Source: JAGOFO01 sp964522105 (lineage in GTDB: Bacteria > Myxococcota_A > UBA9042 > DTJE01). Taken from it: a stretch of 64,000 nt of DNA. The position numbers and the translations under genes were made by a program. The stretch covers positions 62,001 through 126,000 of the forward strand of contig CAZFVA010000001.1 of NCBI GenBank assembly GCA_964522105.1, written 5' to 3'. How positions within the stretch are numbered: the stretch's first letter is position 1; every line of letters begins with the position of its first letter. Below are positions 43,401-51,111 of this stretch, one piece after another. The notes under the pieces are model-generated. The model had not been told where the DNA came from, ran no database searches, and worked only from the letters and a program-made list of their open reading frames with translations.

Positions 43401-43589
43401 CGTTTCGCGAAGGATTTCTTCGTCTTCAACGTCATCCCCCGGCCACCACCACCTGACCCAGGGGCGATATTCGGCGGACGGACTGTCCCACTCGGACCAG
43501 TTAACAGAGAGTCGGGACAAGACGGGATCGGCACAGCCGGAACCGACTGTCAGCATCGCAACCAGAACAAAAGCCAGCCTGAATTTCAT
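40491..43589 (-). CDS. GH106-like glycoside hydrolase (alpha-L-rhamnosidase family), lipoprotein
   Basis: 1032 residues. Start ATG 43589 opens a signal peptide with lipobox TVGSGC; earlier in-frame starts would not sit at a signal. Family-typical opening YRPWVRWWWPGDDVEDEEILRE, a TIM-barrel-like catalytic region in which WGSDSYWAHVRKAANSAVQNGIQLDVTLGSGWP stands out (quoted in parts: GSGWPVGGAH), the DSFELKTERHFTADF segment, and a C-terminal beta-sandwich (about 900-1030) with NLGRVHGAALVSVNG. It should cleave terminal rhamnose from glycans outside the cell. Three of the four neighbouring genes on this strand are exported too. Substrate specificity is not certain. Confidence 0.82.
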   Translation of the reverse strand: MKFRLAFVLVAMLTVGSGCADPVLSRLSVNWSEWDSPSAEYRPWVRWWWPGDDVEDEEILRETAILSSSFFGGAELQSFNAALNNDASDEEMARRLAWGSDSYWAHVRKAANSAVQNGIQLDVTLGSGWPVGGAHVAVGDSMQTLLWSEETVAGPATVNLKFEKPGPEPFYEVAVLAESIGEPMARYLPDECKVVEVMAAKKTGGVRNAADVYDLTDQLELDPASVVMLTDKVSADGKLEWAAPAGDWRVIGFYSCPDGEYVNLNALPAPRDAFAVDHFDADLVRTSVDYLSGSQNGLADLFGTAVRGVFVDSFELKTERHFTADFFDKFKELRGYDVRPLLPAVVSPGADNHIFDGAGIATRCPFKFSEMDERVARDYQQTVSDLFIERFIGTSTAWAGENGLKFRIQPYGLKIDVIKAAGAADTPETEQLYAGGSELAIKAVTSGGHQYGKNVISAESLVSSGRDYMTTPTKMKAWLDKLFTSGVNSVTYHGFPYKTGDAVYGITDWHAFSSPFSGGTYSENVSEANPFWQFMYTINKYVSRVQYALRQGAPQADLLVYYPYVGMPASIMALREHYEDFYKGAFGDEVAAGQDEMLGIVQGLFGGFKPEQSAWWLGAVWPMLNSLEIMGYTWEWTNDDVLSRAVVKDGKLSIAGATYSGVVVMRAPWMQPAAAANLKAMADAGLPVVVVGDAPAVQPGFNDYENGDAAVKAAFEGIAASAAGAEVPIIETPSTQENGNPFLFTCAGLQPALVDVGLMPIFQFNQISSTRMIHRALSDNGHLVFLRNPIDLEQEVTITTRLDCTHALLLDPATGASRQLEFERSGDAGTVTIAFPAYGSRIIACGINEPPEGEDYGGMVPLAGQVTPVQSIPLWTLKVTGDDVSGGTYEAVNANLVDWRDVEALKYSSSQGVYTAVVSIEMDALNPAYDPDAESPMQHKMWLNLGRVHGAALVSVNGSNPTEVIAEPFKMDVTGLLESGTNTIEVTVVPALRNRLVGLGMAKDPTAVQFSKKADTIIATGLLGPVQLEVVQ

Positions 43590-43667
43590 ATAATCACCAC
43601 GGGATTTGATTGAGCGACTCATCAAATGACCTTTTATCAGGGTGTACCGGGTCGTAACGACGCCCAC

Positions 43668-43695
43668 AGTATAGATGAATCTGACAGGATTTCAG
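43668..43695 (-). promoter_or_regulatory. Candidate promoter of the GH106-like gene
   Basis: Reverse strand CTGAAA (43695-43690), 16-base spacer, TATACT (43673-43668), about 80 bases before the start at 43589. It fits the later start chosen for this gene. Confidence 0.4.
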
Positions 43696-43816
43696 CGCAG
43701 GAACTTAGTCCTGAAAAATTTGCTGAACTTGTGCCGCAAACGTTCAGATTTTGCTAAGCTTCCGGGATTGTAATTCCGACCGGCAAAAGTCGGTTGGTCA
43801 GGACTGAAAAAACAGG

Positions 43817-45265
43817 ATGAAAGACATGAAGAACCTGCGATTTGCGATGTTACCGGCAGTCCTTATGGCCTTAAGTTTCGGCACAGGCTGCAGTTCATCG
43901 AATGTACCTGCTGATACGACTGTCCATCAGGATATTGTGGCTGACACAGGGACAGATACCGTTGCCGATGCGACCGACACAAATGTCCCGGACACAACTG
44001 ACACAGCTTCGCCGGATGTTGTCACACCTGATGACAGCACCATTGCTGATGATACCGAACCGGGCGATACCGCGGTTGACGCTTCCGACACCACGGACAC
44101 AACACCTGAATTTGTCTGGGCTTCCGGCTGCGAAGGCAGCGGCACCGGCGCAGCGTGGACAATGATCGAAGACCATACTTTCCTGCGCGGCCCGCTGATT
44201 CAGATGTCCGACAGAAACACTGTCACCGTCGTGTGGCGCACCGCAGTCCGAAGTGACAACGAAGGCTGCGTTGACTACGAAGTCGACAGCGAAACGCTGA
44301 CGGCATGTGGCATGGCCGACAAAAACGGCCAGTATGAAATCACGCTGAATGACCTGCCGGTGGAAACTGAAATCACATACTCGGCGCGGGTTGGCGACGT
44401 GAAAACCGGTGATCTGACGTTCAGGACAATGCCGAACACCCCGAAGCCTATGAAATTTGCTGTATTTGCCGACGCCCACAACAACTTCGAAAACCTGCAG
44501 AAGATGACGGCCGTCGCGCTTGCCGAAGGCGTTGACTTCGCGTTCGGCGTCGGCGATTTCGTTCATCAGGCTGAAACCATTCAATATGACGAGTTATTTC
44601 AGGGATTCCAGGATCTTGGAAGCCGCGTAAACATCTGGAGCGTCATCGGCAATCATGACTCGGGCAGCGAAGAATACTTCGGTTCCTTCGTCGTCCCGGC
44701 AGGCAGCCAGGACCCGTATGACATCGAGCACGGATACGCGGAAGGCTGGTGGGATCGGCGCATCGGAAACGTCTGGCTTGGCGGCGGCTGGGTCCGCGAC
44801 TTTTACATCTCGGGTCCCGATTCGGACTTCGGCGAAGTCGGCTGGTTCAGGCAGCAGTTCCAGAAAAACCATTTCAAGACGGCTCAGTGGAAGCTGTTCT
44901 TCATCCATGAACCGCCGTACTGCCAGGGCTGGGGCGGATGCAATTATGACGGCGAATCGTGCCTGCGCCCGTCGCTGGTTCCGATGGCGGCACAGAACGG
45001 CATTCAGGCCACCTTCCACGGTCACATGCACGGTTATGAATATGGCGAATCGGAAGGCGTCAAAATATTCATACCGGGCGGTCTGGGCGGCGAACTGGAC
45101 TACTTCTGCGAAAACAGCACGCCCCCGCAGCCATGGGCATACAATTACGTCCATAACTTCGCCATCGTAGAGACGAATTGCGACAAGATGATCGTCCGCT
45201 TCATGGGCCTTGACGGTGTTGAACTTGACCGCGTTGAAGTACCGTATGTCGCCCCGACCGAATAG
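43817..45265 (+). CDS. Metallophosphoesterase lipoprotein, first tandem copy
   Basis: 482 residues. Signal peptide with lipobox SFGTGC, Asp/Thr/Val linker (about 25-95), then a purple-acid-phosphatase-type N-terminal beta domain (about 105-210) and a calcineurin-like metallophosphoesterase domain: FADAHNN for the first metal site, GVGDF, IGNHDSG, HGHMHGYEY at the end. The metal-binding Asp, Asn and His residues are in place. It would hydrolyse phosphate esters outside the cell. Start at 43817 rather than 43826 is supported by alignment with the next gene (MKDMKNLRF versus MKDLLNLRP). The next gene is a close paralogue. Confidence 0.87.
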   Translation: MKDMKNLRFAMLPAVLMALSFGTGCSSSNVPADTTVHQDIVADTGTDTVADATDTNVPDTTDTASPDVVTPDDSTIADDTEPGDTAVDASDTTDTTPEFVWASGCEGSGTGAAWTMIEDHTFLRGPLIQMSDRNTVTVVWRTAVRSDNEGCVDYEVDSETLTACGMADKNGQYEITLNDLPVETEITYSARVGDVKTGDLTFRTMPNTPKPMKFAVFADAHNNFENLQKMTAVALAEGVDFAFGVGDFVHQAETIQYDELFQGFQDLGSRVNIWSVIGNHDSGSEEYFGSFVVPAGSQDPYDIEHGYAEGWWDRRIGNVWLGGGWVRDFYISGPDSDFGEVGWFRQQFQKNHFKTAQWKLFFIHEPPYCQGWGGCNYDGESCLRPSLVPMAAQNGIQATFHGHMHGYEYGESEGVKIFIPGGLGGELDYFCENSTPPQPWAYNYVHNFAIVETNCDKMIVRFMGLDGVELDRVEVPYVAPTE

Positions 45266-45284
45266 CCCGCTTAGAGGTAACACA

Positions 45285-46664
45285 ATGAAAGACCTGCTGA
45301 ATTTGCGACCGGTCGTGTTGATGGTGTTATTGGTATCAGTTTCCATGGTTTCAGGCTGTGCTTCGTCAGTGACTCCGACAGACACAGGCCGGGATATCAT
45401 TGCCGACACTGCCGTTGCCGACACTGCCGTTGCAGATACCGCCGTTGCCGACACTGCCGTTGCAGATACTGCCATTGCCGATACTGCCATTACCGATACA
45501 ACCCATGAATTTCAATGGGCTTCCGGCTGTGAAGGAACCGGCACCGGCGCGACGTGGACATTAATCGAAGACCACACGTTCCTGCGCGGCCCCATGATAC
45601 AGATGTCTGACTGGAACACGGCTACCATCCTGTGGCGAACCGCCGTCAAGTCCGACGAAGAAGGCTGCGTGGATTACGAAGTCGGCGCAGAAACCTTTAC
45701 GAAGTGCGGGACTTCAGACAAACGTGGTCAGTATGAAATAACGCTGGATGACCTGCCGGCCGCGACGGAAATCACCTATTCGGCCAGAGTTGGCGACATC
45801 AAGACGACCGATCTGACCTTTCGGACAATGCCTGACCGCCCGGCCCCGATGAAATTCGCTGTGTTTGCGGATGCGCACTGCAACATTGAAAATCTGAAGA
45901 AAATGACCGCGGTGGCACTGGCCGAAGGAGTCGATTTTGCGTTCGGCATTGGCGATTTCATCAATACCCCGGAAGACGTCCAGTTCGACCAGGTGTTTGA
46001 AGGACTCCAGGACCTTGGAAGCCGCGTAAATATCTGGGCCGTGCTTGGTAATCATGACACCGGCGGCATGTATTTCTACAACGCTTTTGCACTGCCGAAG
46101 GGCAACACGATCGAACCCGACTACAGCAATGGCTATGGCGAGGCCTGGTGGGACAAGCGGATCGGCAACGTCTGGCTTGGCGGCGGGTGGGTCATTCCAT
46201 TCCTTTTCGGGGAGCCTGAAGGGGTTGAAAGCGAACAGAGCTGGTTCAGGCAACGCTTCCAGGAAGATCACTTCAAAACGGCTCAGTGGAAACTGTTTTT
46301 CATACACGAACCGCCTTACTGTCAGGGCTGGGGCGGATGCAACTATGACGGCGAAGAGTGCCTGCGCGAATCCCTGATGCCGATGGCAGCCGAAAACGGT
46401 ATCCAGGCCACCTTCCACGGGCACATGCACGGCATAGAGTACGGCGAAACGAACGGCGTCAAGGTGTTCATCCCGGGTGGAGTCGGCGGAGATCTGGACT
46501 ACTTCTGCGAAAACAGCTCACCACCGCAGCCATGGGCATACAACTACGTCCACAACGTCGCAATCGTCGAAACGAACTGCGACAAGATGGTCGTCCGCTT
46601 TCTGGGCCTCGATGGCGTTGAACTTGACCGCGTCGAAGTCCCATGGGTCGAACCGACGCAATAA
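45285..46664 (+). CDS. Metallophosphoesterase lipoprotein, second tandem copy
   Basis: 459 residues from ATG 45285, with AGAGG upstream. Same architecture as the preceding gene: lipobox SMVSGC, linker, PAP-type beta domain, then FADAHCN, GIGDF, LGNHDTGG and HGHMHGIEYGE. The proteins are highly similar outside the linker and the region around GSEEYFGSFVVPAGS / GGMYFYNAFALPKGN. The linker is an in-frame repeat of VADTA units encoded by 15-base DNA repeats (see 45411-45500). A clear local duplication, 20 bases after the first copy. Confidence 0.87.
   Translation: MKDLLNLRPVVLMVLLVSVSMVSGCASSVTPTDTGRDIIADTAVADTAVADTAVADTAVADTAIADTAITDTTHEFQWASGCEGTGTGATWTLIEDHTFLRGPMIQMSDWNTATILWRTAVKSDEEGCVDYEVGAETFTKCGTSDKRGQYEITLDDLPAATEITYSARVGDIKTTDLTFRTMPDRPAPMKFAVFADAHCNIENLKKMTAVALAEGVDFAFGIGDFINTPEDVQFDQVFEGLQDLGSRVNIWAVLGNHDTGGMYFYNAFALPKGNTIEPDYSNGYGEAWWDKRIGNVWLGGGWVIPFLFGEPEGVESEQSWFRQRFQEDHFKTAQWKLFFIHEPPYCQGWGGCNYDGEECLRESLMPMAAENGIQATFHGHMHGIEYGETNGVKVFIPGGVGGDLDYFCENSSPPQPWAYNYVHNVAIVETNCDKMVVRFLGLDGVELDRVEVPWVEPTQ
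45411..45500 (+). repeat. Six 15-bp tandem repeats in a lipoprotein linker
   Basis: Six consecutive units of the form GCCGTTGCCGACACT, the first four alternating with GCCGTTGCAGATACC/T to give a 30-bp super-period. They encode AVADT-like units of the Asp/Thr linker in the second metallophosphoesterase. The first paralogue has no such array, so the copies differ here. Confidence 0.85.
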
Positions 46665-46769
46665 TCGCCATCCAGAATCACAACCATGTGTCCACGTTCA
46701 CCGCACAGACAGGGCGCATGCCGCCTGATGCTGTGCTACACTATGCGCGGCATTTGCCGAGGTAACTTC

Positions 46770-47612
46770 TTGAACAGCACATTTACCCAGGCGCTCAAAA
46801 TCGCGATGTTCGATCTTGGCACCGCAATAAGAACCAAAAAGGCTTTCGTAGCAATCATTCTTTACGCCGGACTGGCCCTGCTGGTTGCCGCAGTAGTCGT
46901 ATTTCTGCAGGACAAACTGCTTGCCGACCCGACGGCTTCAAACGCCCTGGCGCAACTGAACGGCCTGAAAGACAACCTGCAGGATCCGATGGTCGCCAAA
47001 CTTGGTATGAACGCGGAACAGGCCAAATATCTGCTGGGAATCCCGGTTGTTGTCATGGTCTTTTTCTGGATGACTCAGTCATTTCTACCACTTCTGATTA
47101 CCGTCATCAGTTCTGACATCTTAAACAGCGAAATCAAAACAGGTTCGGCCAGATTCACGCTGCTGCGAAGCTCCAGGACTTCACTGGTTCTTGGCAAGGT
47201 GATTTCCCACGGACTGCTGTTTTTGACCGCAACAATCCTGTCGTACATAACGTTTCTGGTATATGTAACGGTCAAAATGCCCACCTTCGACCTGCTGGCT
47301 TCGGCGCCGATATTGCTGAAGTTCCTTGGCAGTACAATCGTTTTCGGCTTCTGTTATCTGGGGCTTGTTGCCGCCGTGTCGGCCACAATCGATTCAACGG
47401 CGCTGGCGACGCTGGCCACAATCATCATCCTGATGGTCTTAAGCGGAGTGGCACAGTCAGATTACTTCGCCGTGCTGTCCCCGGCCCACTACAGGTATGA
47501 CCTGTGGTCACCGAACGCGCTTGAGGTATTAAAAGGTCTCGCAGCCTACCTCGGCTTTGGAACGGCATTCTTCGCCTTCGCCTGGTTTCGCTTCGCCGGG
47601 AGGGACTTATGA
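46770..47612 (+). CDS. ABC-2 type transporter permease
   Basis: 280 residues from TTG 46770, chosen because GAGG at 46759 lies seven bases before it; a frame opening at 46686 would add unrelated residues. Six hydrophobic segments: one near 28-48 (AIILYAGLALLVAAVVVF), then about 95, 145, 185, 205 and 245-280. The layout is that of ABC-2/NatB-like permeases. It overlaps the ATPase gene by the four bases ATGA, so the two form one transporter. Substrate unknown; such transporters export drugs, lipids or antimicrobial peptides, or act in surface-polymer export. Confidence 0.85.
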   Translation: MNSTFTQALKIAMFDLGTAIRTKKAFVAIILYAGLALLVAAVVVFLQDKLLADPTASNALAQLNGLKDNLQDPMVAKLGMNAEQAKYLLGIPVVVMVFFWMTQSFLPLLITVISSDILNSEIKTGSARFTLLRSSRTSLVLGKVISHGLLFLTATILSYITFLVYVTVKMPTFDLLASAPILLKFLGSTIVFGFCYLGLVAAVSATIDSTALATLATIIILMVLSGVAQSDYFAVLSPAHYRYDLWSPNALEVLKGLAAYLGFGTAFFAFAWFRFAGRDL

Positions 47613-48538
47613 GCAGCCAATACGCAATTGAAACGACCGGCCTGACCAAGATTTTCGGTACCCTGACGGCGGTAGACAAGCTTTCACTGAAGGTGCCGAC
47701 AGGATCAATATTTGGACTGCTGGGCCCGAATGGCGCAGGTAAAACAACAACATTTTCAATGATCTGCGGCTTTGTAAAGCCTTCCGCCGGTGAAGCATCT
47801 GTGCTTGGCTTCCCGCTGAAGCAGTTCCCGCATGCATCAGGAAAGCTGGCCGCGCTGCCACAAGACGCCCGTTTCCACCCCGAGCGCACAGTCATAGACT
47901 GCATGGTTTATCTTGGAACGCTGGCCGGCCTGACCGACATGGAAGCCCGCGCTCAGGCAAAGCAACTGCTTATAGATGTTGATCTTTTAGACGCCATGAA
48001 CATGAAGGGCGGTCACCTTTCCCACGGTATGGCCAAAAGGTTCGGCATCGCGCAGGCGTTCCTGGGCCACCCGAAACTGGTGCTTCTTGACGAGCCGACG
48101 GCAGGCCTTGACCCCAAAAATGCACACACCGTACGTCAGATGATCAGAGTACTTTCCGGTTCTGCGACCGTAGTCGTTTCCAGCCACAATCTGGCTGAAG
48201 TCCAGGACCTGTGCACTTATGCCGGGATTATCAACGCCGGCAAACTGGTATCGTCAGGGTCGATGGACGAACTGACCGCCAGAAACCAGCAGGTCGTCGT
48301 CACAGTGACGAAGGCGGACGCAGCCCTGATCAGCAAAATCGAAGCTATGAACCGGGTCATCGGAGTCGTGGTCGCCGGTTCAGGAAACGACCTGAAGATC
48401 ATGTTCAAGGCGAACGCCGACGAATCAATTGATCAGGCAGTTTCACAGATAATCGCGGGCATCATAGCGGCAGGCGGGGCAGTCGGCGGCGTCAGACGCG
48501 GCCAGGATCTTGAAGAACGCTACCTTGAAGTGACCTGA
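47609..48538 (+). CDS. ABC transporter ATP-binding protein (ABC-2 exporter)
   Basis: 309 residues. Walker A GPNGAGKTT, Q-loop LPQDARFHPE, signature LSHGMAKR (His in place of the usual G of LSGGM), Walker B LVLLDEPTAGLDP, and switch SSHNLAEV. C-terminal extension of about 90 residues (VVVTVTKADAALISK ... RGQDLEERYLEVT) as in CcmA/NatA-type exporters. Coupled to the permease before it. Confidence 0.92.
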   Translation: MSSQYAIETTGLTKIFGTLTAVDKLSLKVPTGSIFGLLGPNGAGKTTTFSMICGFVKPSAGEASVLGFPLKQFPHASGKLAALPQDARFHPERTVIDCMVYLGTLAGLTDMEARAQAKQLLIDVDLLDAMNMKGGHLSHGMAKRFGIAQAFLGHPKLVLLDEPTAGLDPKNAHTVRQMIRVLSGSATVVVSSHNLAEVQDLCTYAGIINAGKLVSSGSMDELTARNQQVVVTVTKADAALISKIEAMNRVIGVVVAGSGNDLKIMFKANADESIDQAVSQIIAGIIAAGGAVGGVRRGQDLEERYLEVT

Positions 48539-48698
48539 CAATATCAAGGGCACGCCCCGGGGCGCTGGAACAATCACATCGCTTCCCACAAACACAAAAC
48601 CGCCATAAACACATCTACCCGATACGCAAATGCAGTGTTATCATTTCGAAGTTCTTCCGTGTCGCCCCCAGCACCCTGACAGAATCCCGGAGGCTACG

Positions 48699-51047
48699 AT
48701 GCGTTCATCATTGCGAACTCTGTCGGTCTGTAAAGTAATTATTCTGGCAGTAACTGCCGGTTTCGCCATCGGCGGCTGCAGTAACTGGCAGCAGGCCGAA
48801 GATACCGGATTCGACGCTGAAGATTCCGCTGACACAATGAATGAACTGGTAATTCCTTCGGATGATGGCCGCGATTCTACCGGCGAAGAAATCGATTCGA
48901 CTGACCTGTTTGACGACACCATACAATTGGACACCGATGACAGCGCGGACGCCGACGACGATGTTGAAGCACGCGACACGTTGGACACCACCAGCAATCC
49001 TGACATTCCAGATACTTACGACACTGCCGACGTCGATTCCGACCACGGTCTTCCTGACTGTCCGGGCGCCCCGGGCTGCGAGTGCACCACCGGGGATGAC
49101 TGTGAAAATGGCCTGTGCGTGCCGACAAACGACAAATCATTCTGCGGTCAATTGTGCTGGCTCGATTCAGGGTGTCCCGAGGGCTGGATCTGCGAAGAGA
49201 TCAACCTCGGCGACAAGACGCTGCGGGCCTGTATCTACAAGTTCCCGACGCTTTGCCAGCCGTGCCGTGAGGATTCGGAATGCCTGCCGCAATATGGGGC
49301 CAGGGACCGCCGTTTTGTCTGCGTCGATACAGGCGCAAACGGCAAATTCTGCGGGACGGGATGCGCTGCGGAACCGGATTGCCCCGAAGGATACAAGTGC
49401 GCGGATGCCCCGACGAACGCCGGCCATTTTCTGCAATGCCAGCCCGATAACGGCGAATGTGCATGTACTGAAAAATTCATCGAAGGCGGTTACGAAACAG
49501 ACTGCTTCCGCACAAACGACATCGGGACATGCCCCGGAACCAGAACGTGCGACATGGAATGCTCGGCAAAATCTGCCGAAGCCGAGATATGCAACCTGCA
49601 GGACGACGACTGCGACGGCGCGACCGATGGCGAGAACACTTCAGATTGCCAGACATTCTTCTATGATTTTGACAACGACGAATACGGAACCGACGACTCG
49701 AAGTGCCTGTGCGAAACGACGGGCGAATATCGGGCAACTGTTGAAGGCGACTGCAATGACAACGACCCGGAAGTGAAGCCGGGAAACTTTGAAATCTGCA
49801 ACGACGGCAAAGACGACAACTGCGACGGACTGACTGACGTGGAAAACTCGCAGGAATGTAAGAATTATTTCCTGGACGTTGACGGCGACGGATACGGCCT
49901 TTCGGAATACAAGTGCCTTTGCGCTGCATCAGGAAACTACAGAGCCACCCGCGCTTGTTTCGACAGTGGCTCGTGTGACTGCCTGGATACCGACCTGGAA
50001 GTTAACCCCGGACGCATTGAAATCTGTAACAGCGGCAAAGACGACAACTGCGATGCTCTGGCAGACGGTGAAAACTCACAAGGTTGCACAAAGTTCTACC
50101 GCGACGCAGATAACGACGGATATGGGACCGGCGAGTACAAGTGTCTGTGCGCGGCAGTCGGCCAGTACAAGATTACGTCTGCCTGCGTCGTTGGCGTCTC
50201 GTGCGACTGCAACGACTTCGACCCCGACATGAACCCGGGATTGCAGGAAGTCTGTGGCAACGGCAAGGACGACAACTGTGACGGGTCCCAGGACACCGAA
50301 AACGCGACTTACTGCATCGACTATTTCCTGGATGCTGACGACGACGGATTCGGCGTAACAGGAATGAAAAGATGCCTGTGCTACGAGGAAGGATTGTATC
50401 GAGTCCTGGGCGGAGGCGACTGCAACGATAACAACGCGGCCATGAATCCCAATAACCCTGAAATCTGCAACAATTCTATCGATGACGATTGCGACGGGTA
50501 TGCCGACAACACGTCGGGACAACCGAACCAGAAGTGCAACGTGTGCGGCGACGGCCTGATAGACAACGGGGAGGTCTGCGACCACGGAAACTCGAATCCC
50601 GGACTGGCGTGCGCTTCTGACTGCAAATCTATCCCGTGCTCCAACGAAGCTGATGCGTCCATAACTCAGATAAACGGCAGGAACTGCTACTGGCGATCGA
50701 CGTTGGTCGTGGGGCGATCGGATGCAGCCTCAAGATGCGAATCCCGACTTGGATACCTTGTCCGAATGGAAACATCAAACGAGCGGGACTGGGTCTTTGG
50801 AAACATGATCTTTCCACCGGGAAGCGGAAGCAAAGTGTGGGTCGGCGCTCAGAAGTGCGGCGGCAACTGGTGCTGGGATAACGGCCAGATCGTTGGTTCT
50901 GAATGGGATTGGAGCCCCGGAGAGCCCAGCGGAAACGGGGACTGCGCACAATCATCTGGCAACGGCGCACGCTACGACGACGTCGGCTGCAACAGCGCCA
51001 ACCGCGACTACGTGTGCGAAAGACCGACCGTCGGAACCTCGCGCTGA
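48699..51047 (+). CDS. MopE-type metal-binding repeat lipoprotein with C-type lectin domain
   Basis: 782 residues. ATG 48699 has CGGAGG upstream. Lipobox FAIGGC, then an Asp/Thr/Ser linker (about 35-120), Cys-rich modules (about 125-290), then at about 290-590 repeats of the MopE putative metal-binding motif with DDxCDGxxDGEN spacing (for example ICNDGKDDNCDGLTDVENSQ; four more related copies). The C-terminal domain (about 655-780) is C-type lectin-like: NGRNCYWRSTLVVGRSDAA and EPSGNGDCAQSSGNGARYDD and CERP at the end. The lectin Ca2+-site motif is EPS rather than EPN. Probably a surface adhesin-like lipoprotein. Confidence 0.85.
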   Translation: MRSSLRTLSVCKVIILAVTAGFAIGGCSNWQQAEDTGFDAEDSADTMNELVIPSDDGRDSTGEEIDSTDLFDDTIQLDTDDSADADDDVEARDTLDTTSNPDIPDTYDTADVDSDHGLPDCPGAPGCECTTGDDCENGLCVPTNDKSFCGQLCWLDSGCPEGWICEEINLGDKTLRACIYKFPTLCQPCREDSECLPQYGARDRRFVCVDTGANGKFCGTGCAAEPDCPEGYKCADAPTNAGHFLQCQPDNGECACTEKFIEGGYETDCFRTNDIGTCPGTRTCDMECSAKSAEAEICNLQDDDCDGATDGENTSDCQTFFYDFDNDEYGTDDSKCLCETTGEYRATVEGDCNDNDPEVKPGNFEICNDGKDDNCDGLTDVENSQECKNYFLDVDGDGYGLSEYKCLCAASGNYRATRACFDSGSCDCLDTDLEVNPGRIEICNSGKDDNCDALADGENSQGCTKFYRDADNDGYGTGEYKCLCAAVGQYKITSACVVGVSCDCNDFDPDMNPGLQEVCGNGKDDNCDGSQDTENATYCIDYFLDADDDGFGVTGMKRCLCYEEGLYRVLGGGDCNDNNAAMNPNNPEICNNSIDDDCDGYADNTSGQPNQKCNVCGDGLIDNGEVCDHGNSNPGLACASDCKSIPCSNEADASITQINGRNCYWRSTLVVGRSDAASRCESRLGYLVRMETSNERDWVFGNMIFPPGSGSKVWVGAQKCGGNWCWDNGQIVGSEWDWSPGEPSGNGDCAQSSGNGARYDDVGCNSANRDYVCERPTVGTSR

Positions 51048-51111
51048 CCAGTCACAAAATCATAATCATCATATGAAGGAAACAGGAAGCATTACCAGCC
51101 ATGGCGGCTCT

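Noticed and set aside
48553..48564. CGCCCCGGGGCG palindrome after the ABC exporter as a terminator
   Set aside because: Twelve-base palindrome with no loop bases and no T-run; could be chance in GC-rich DNA.
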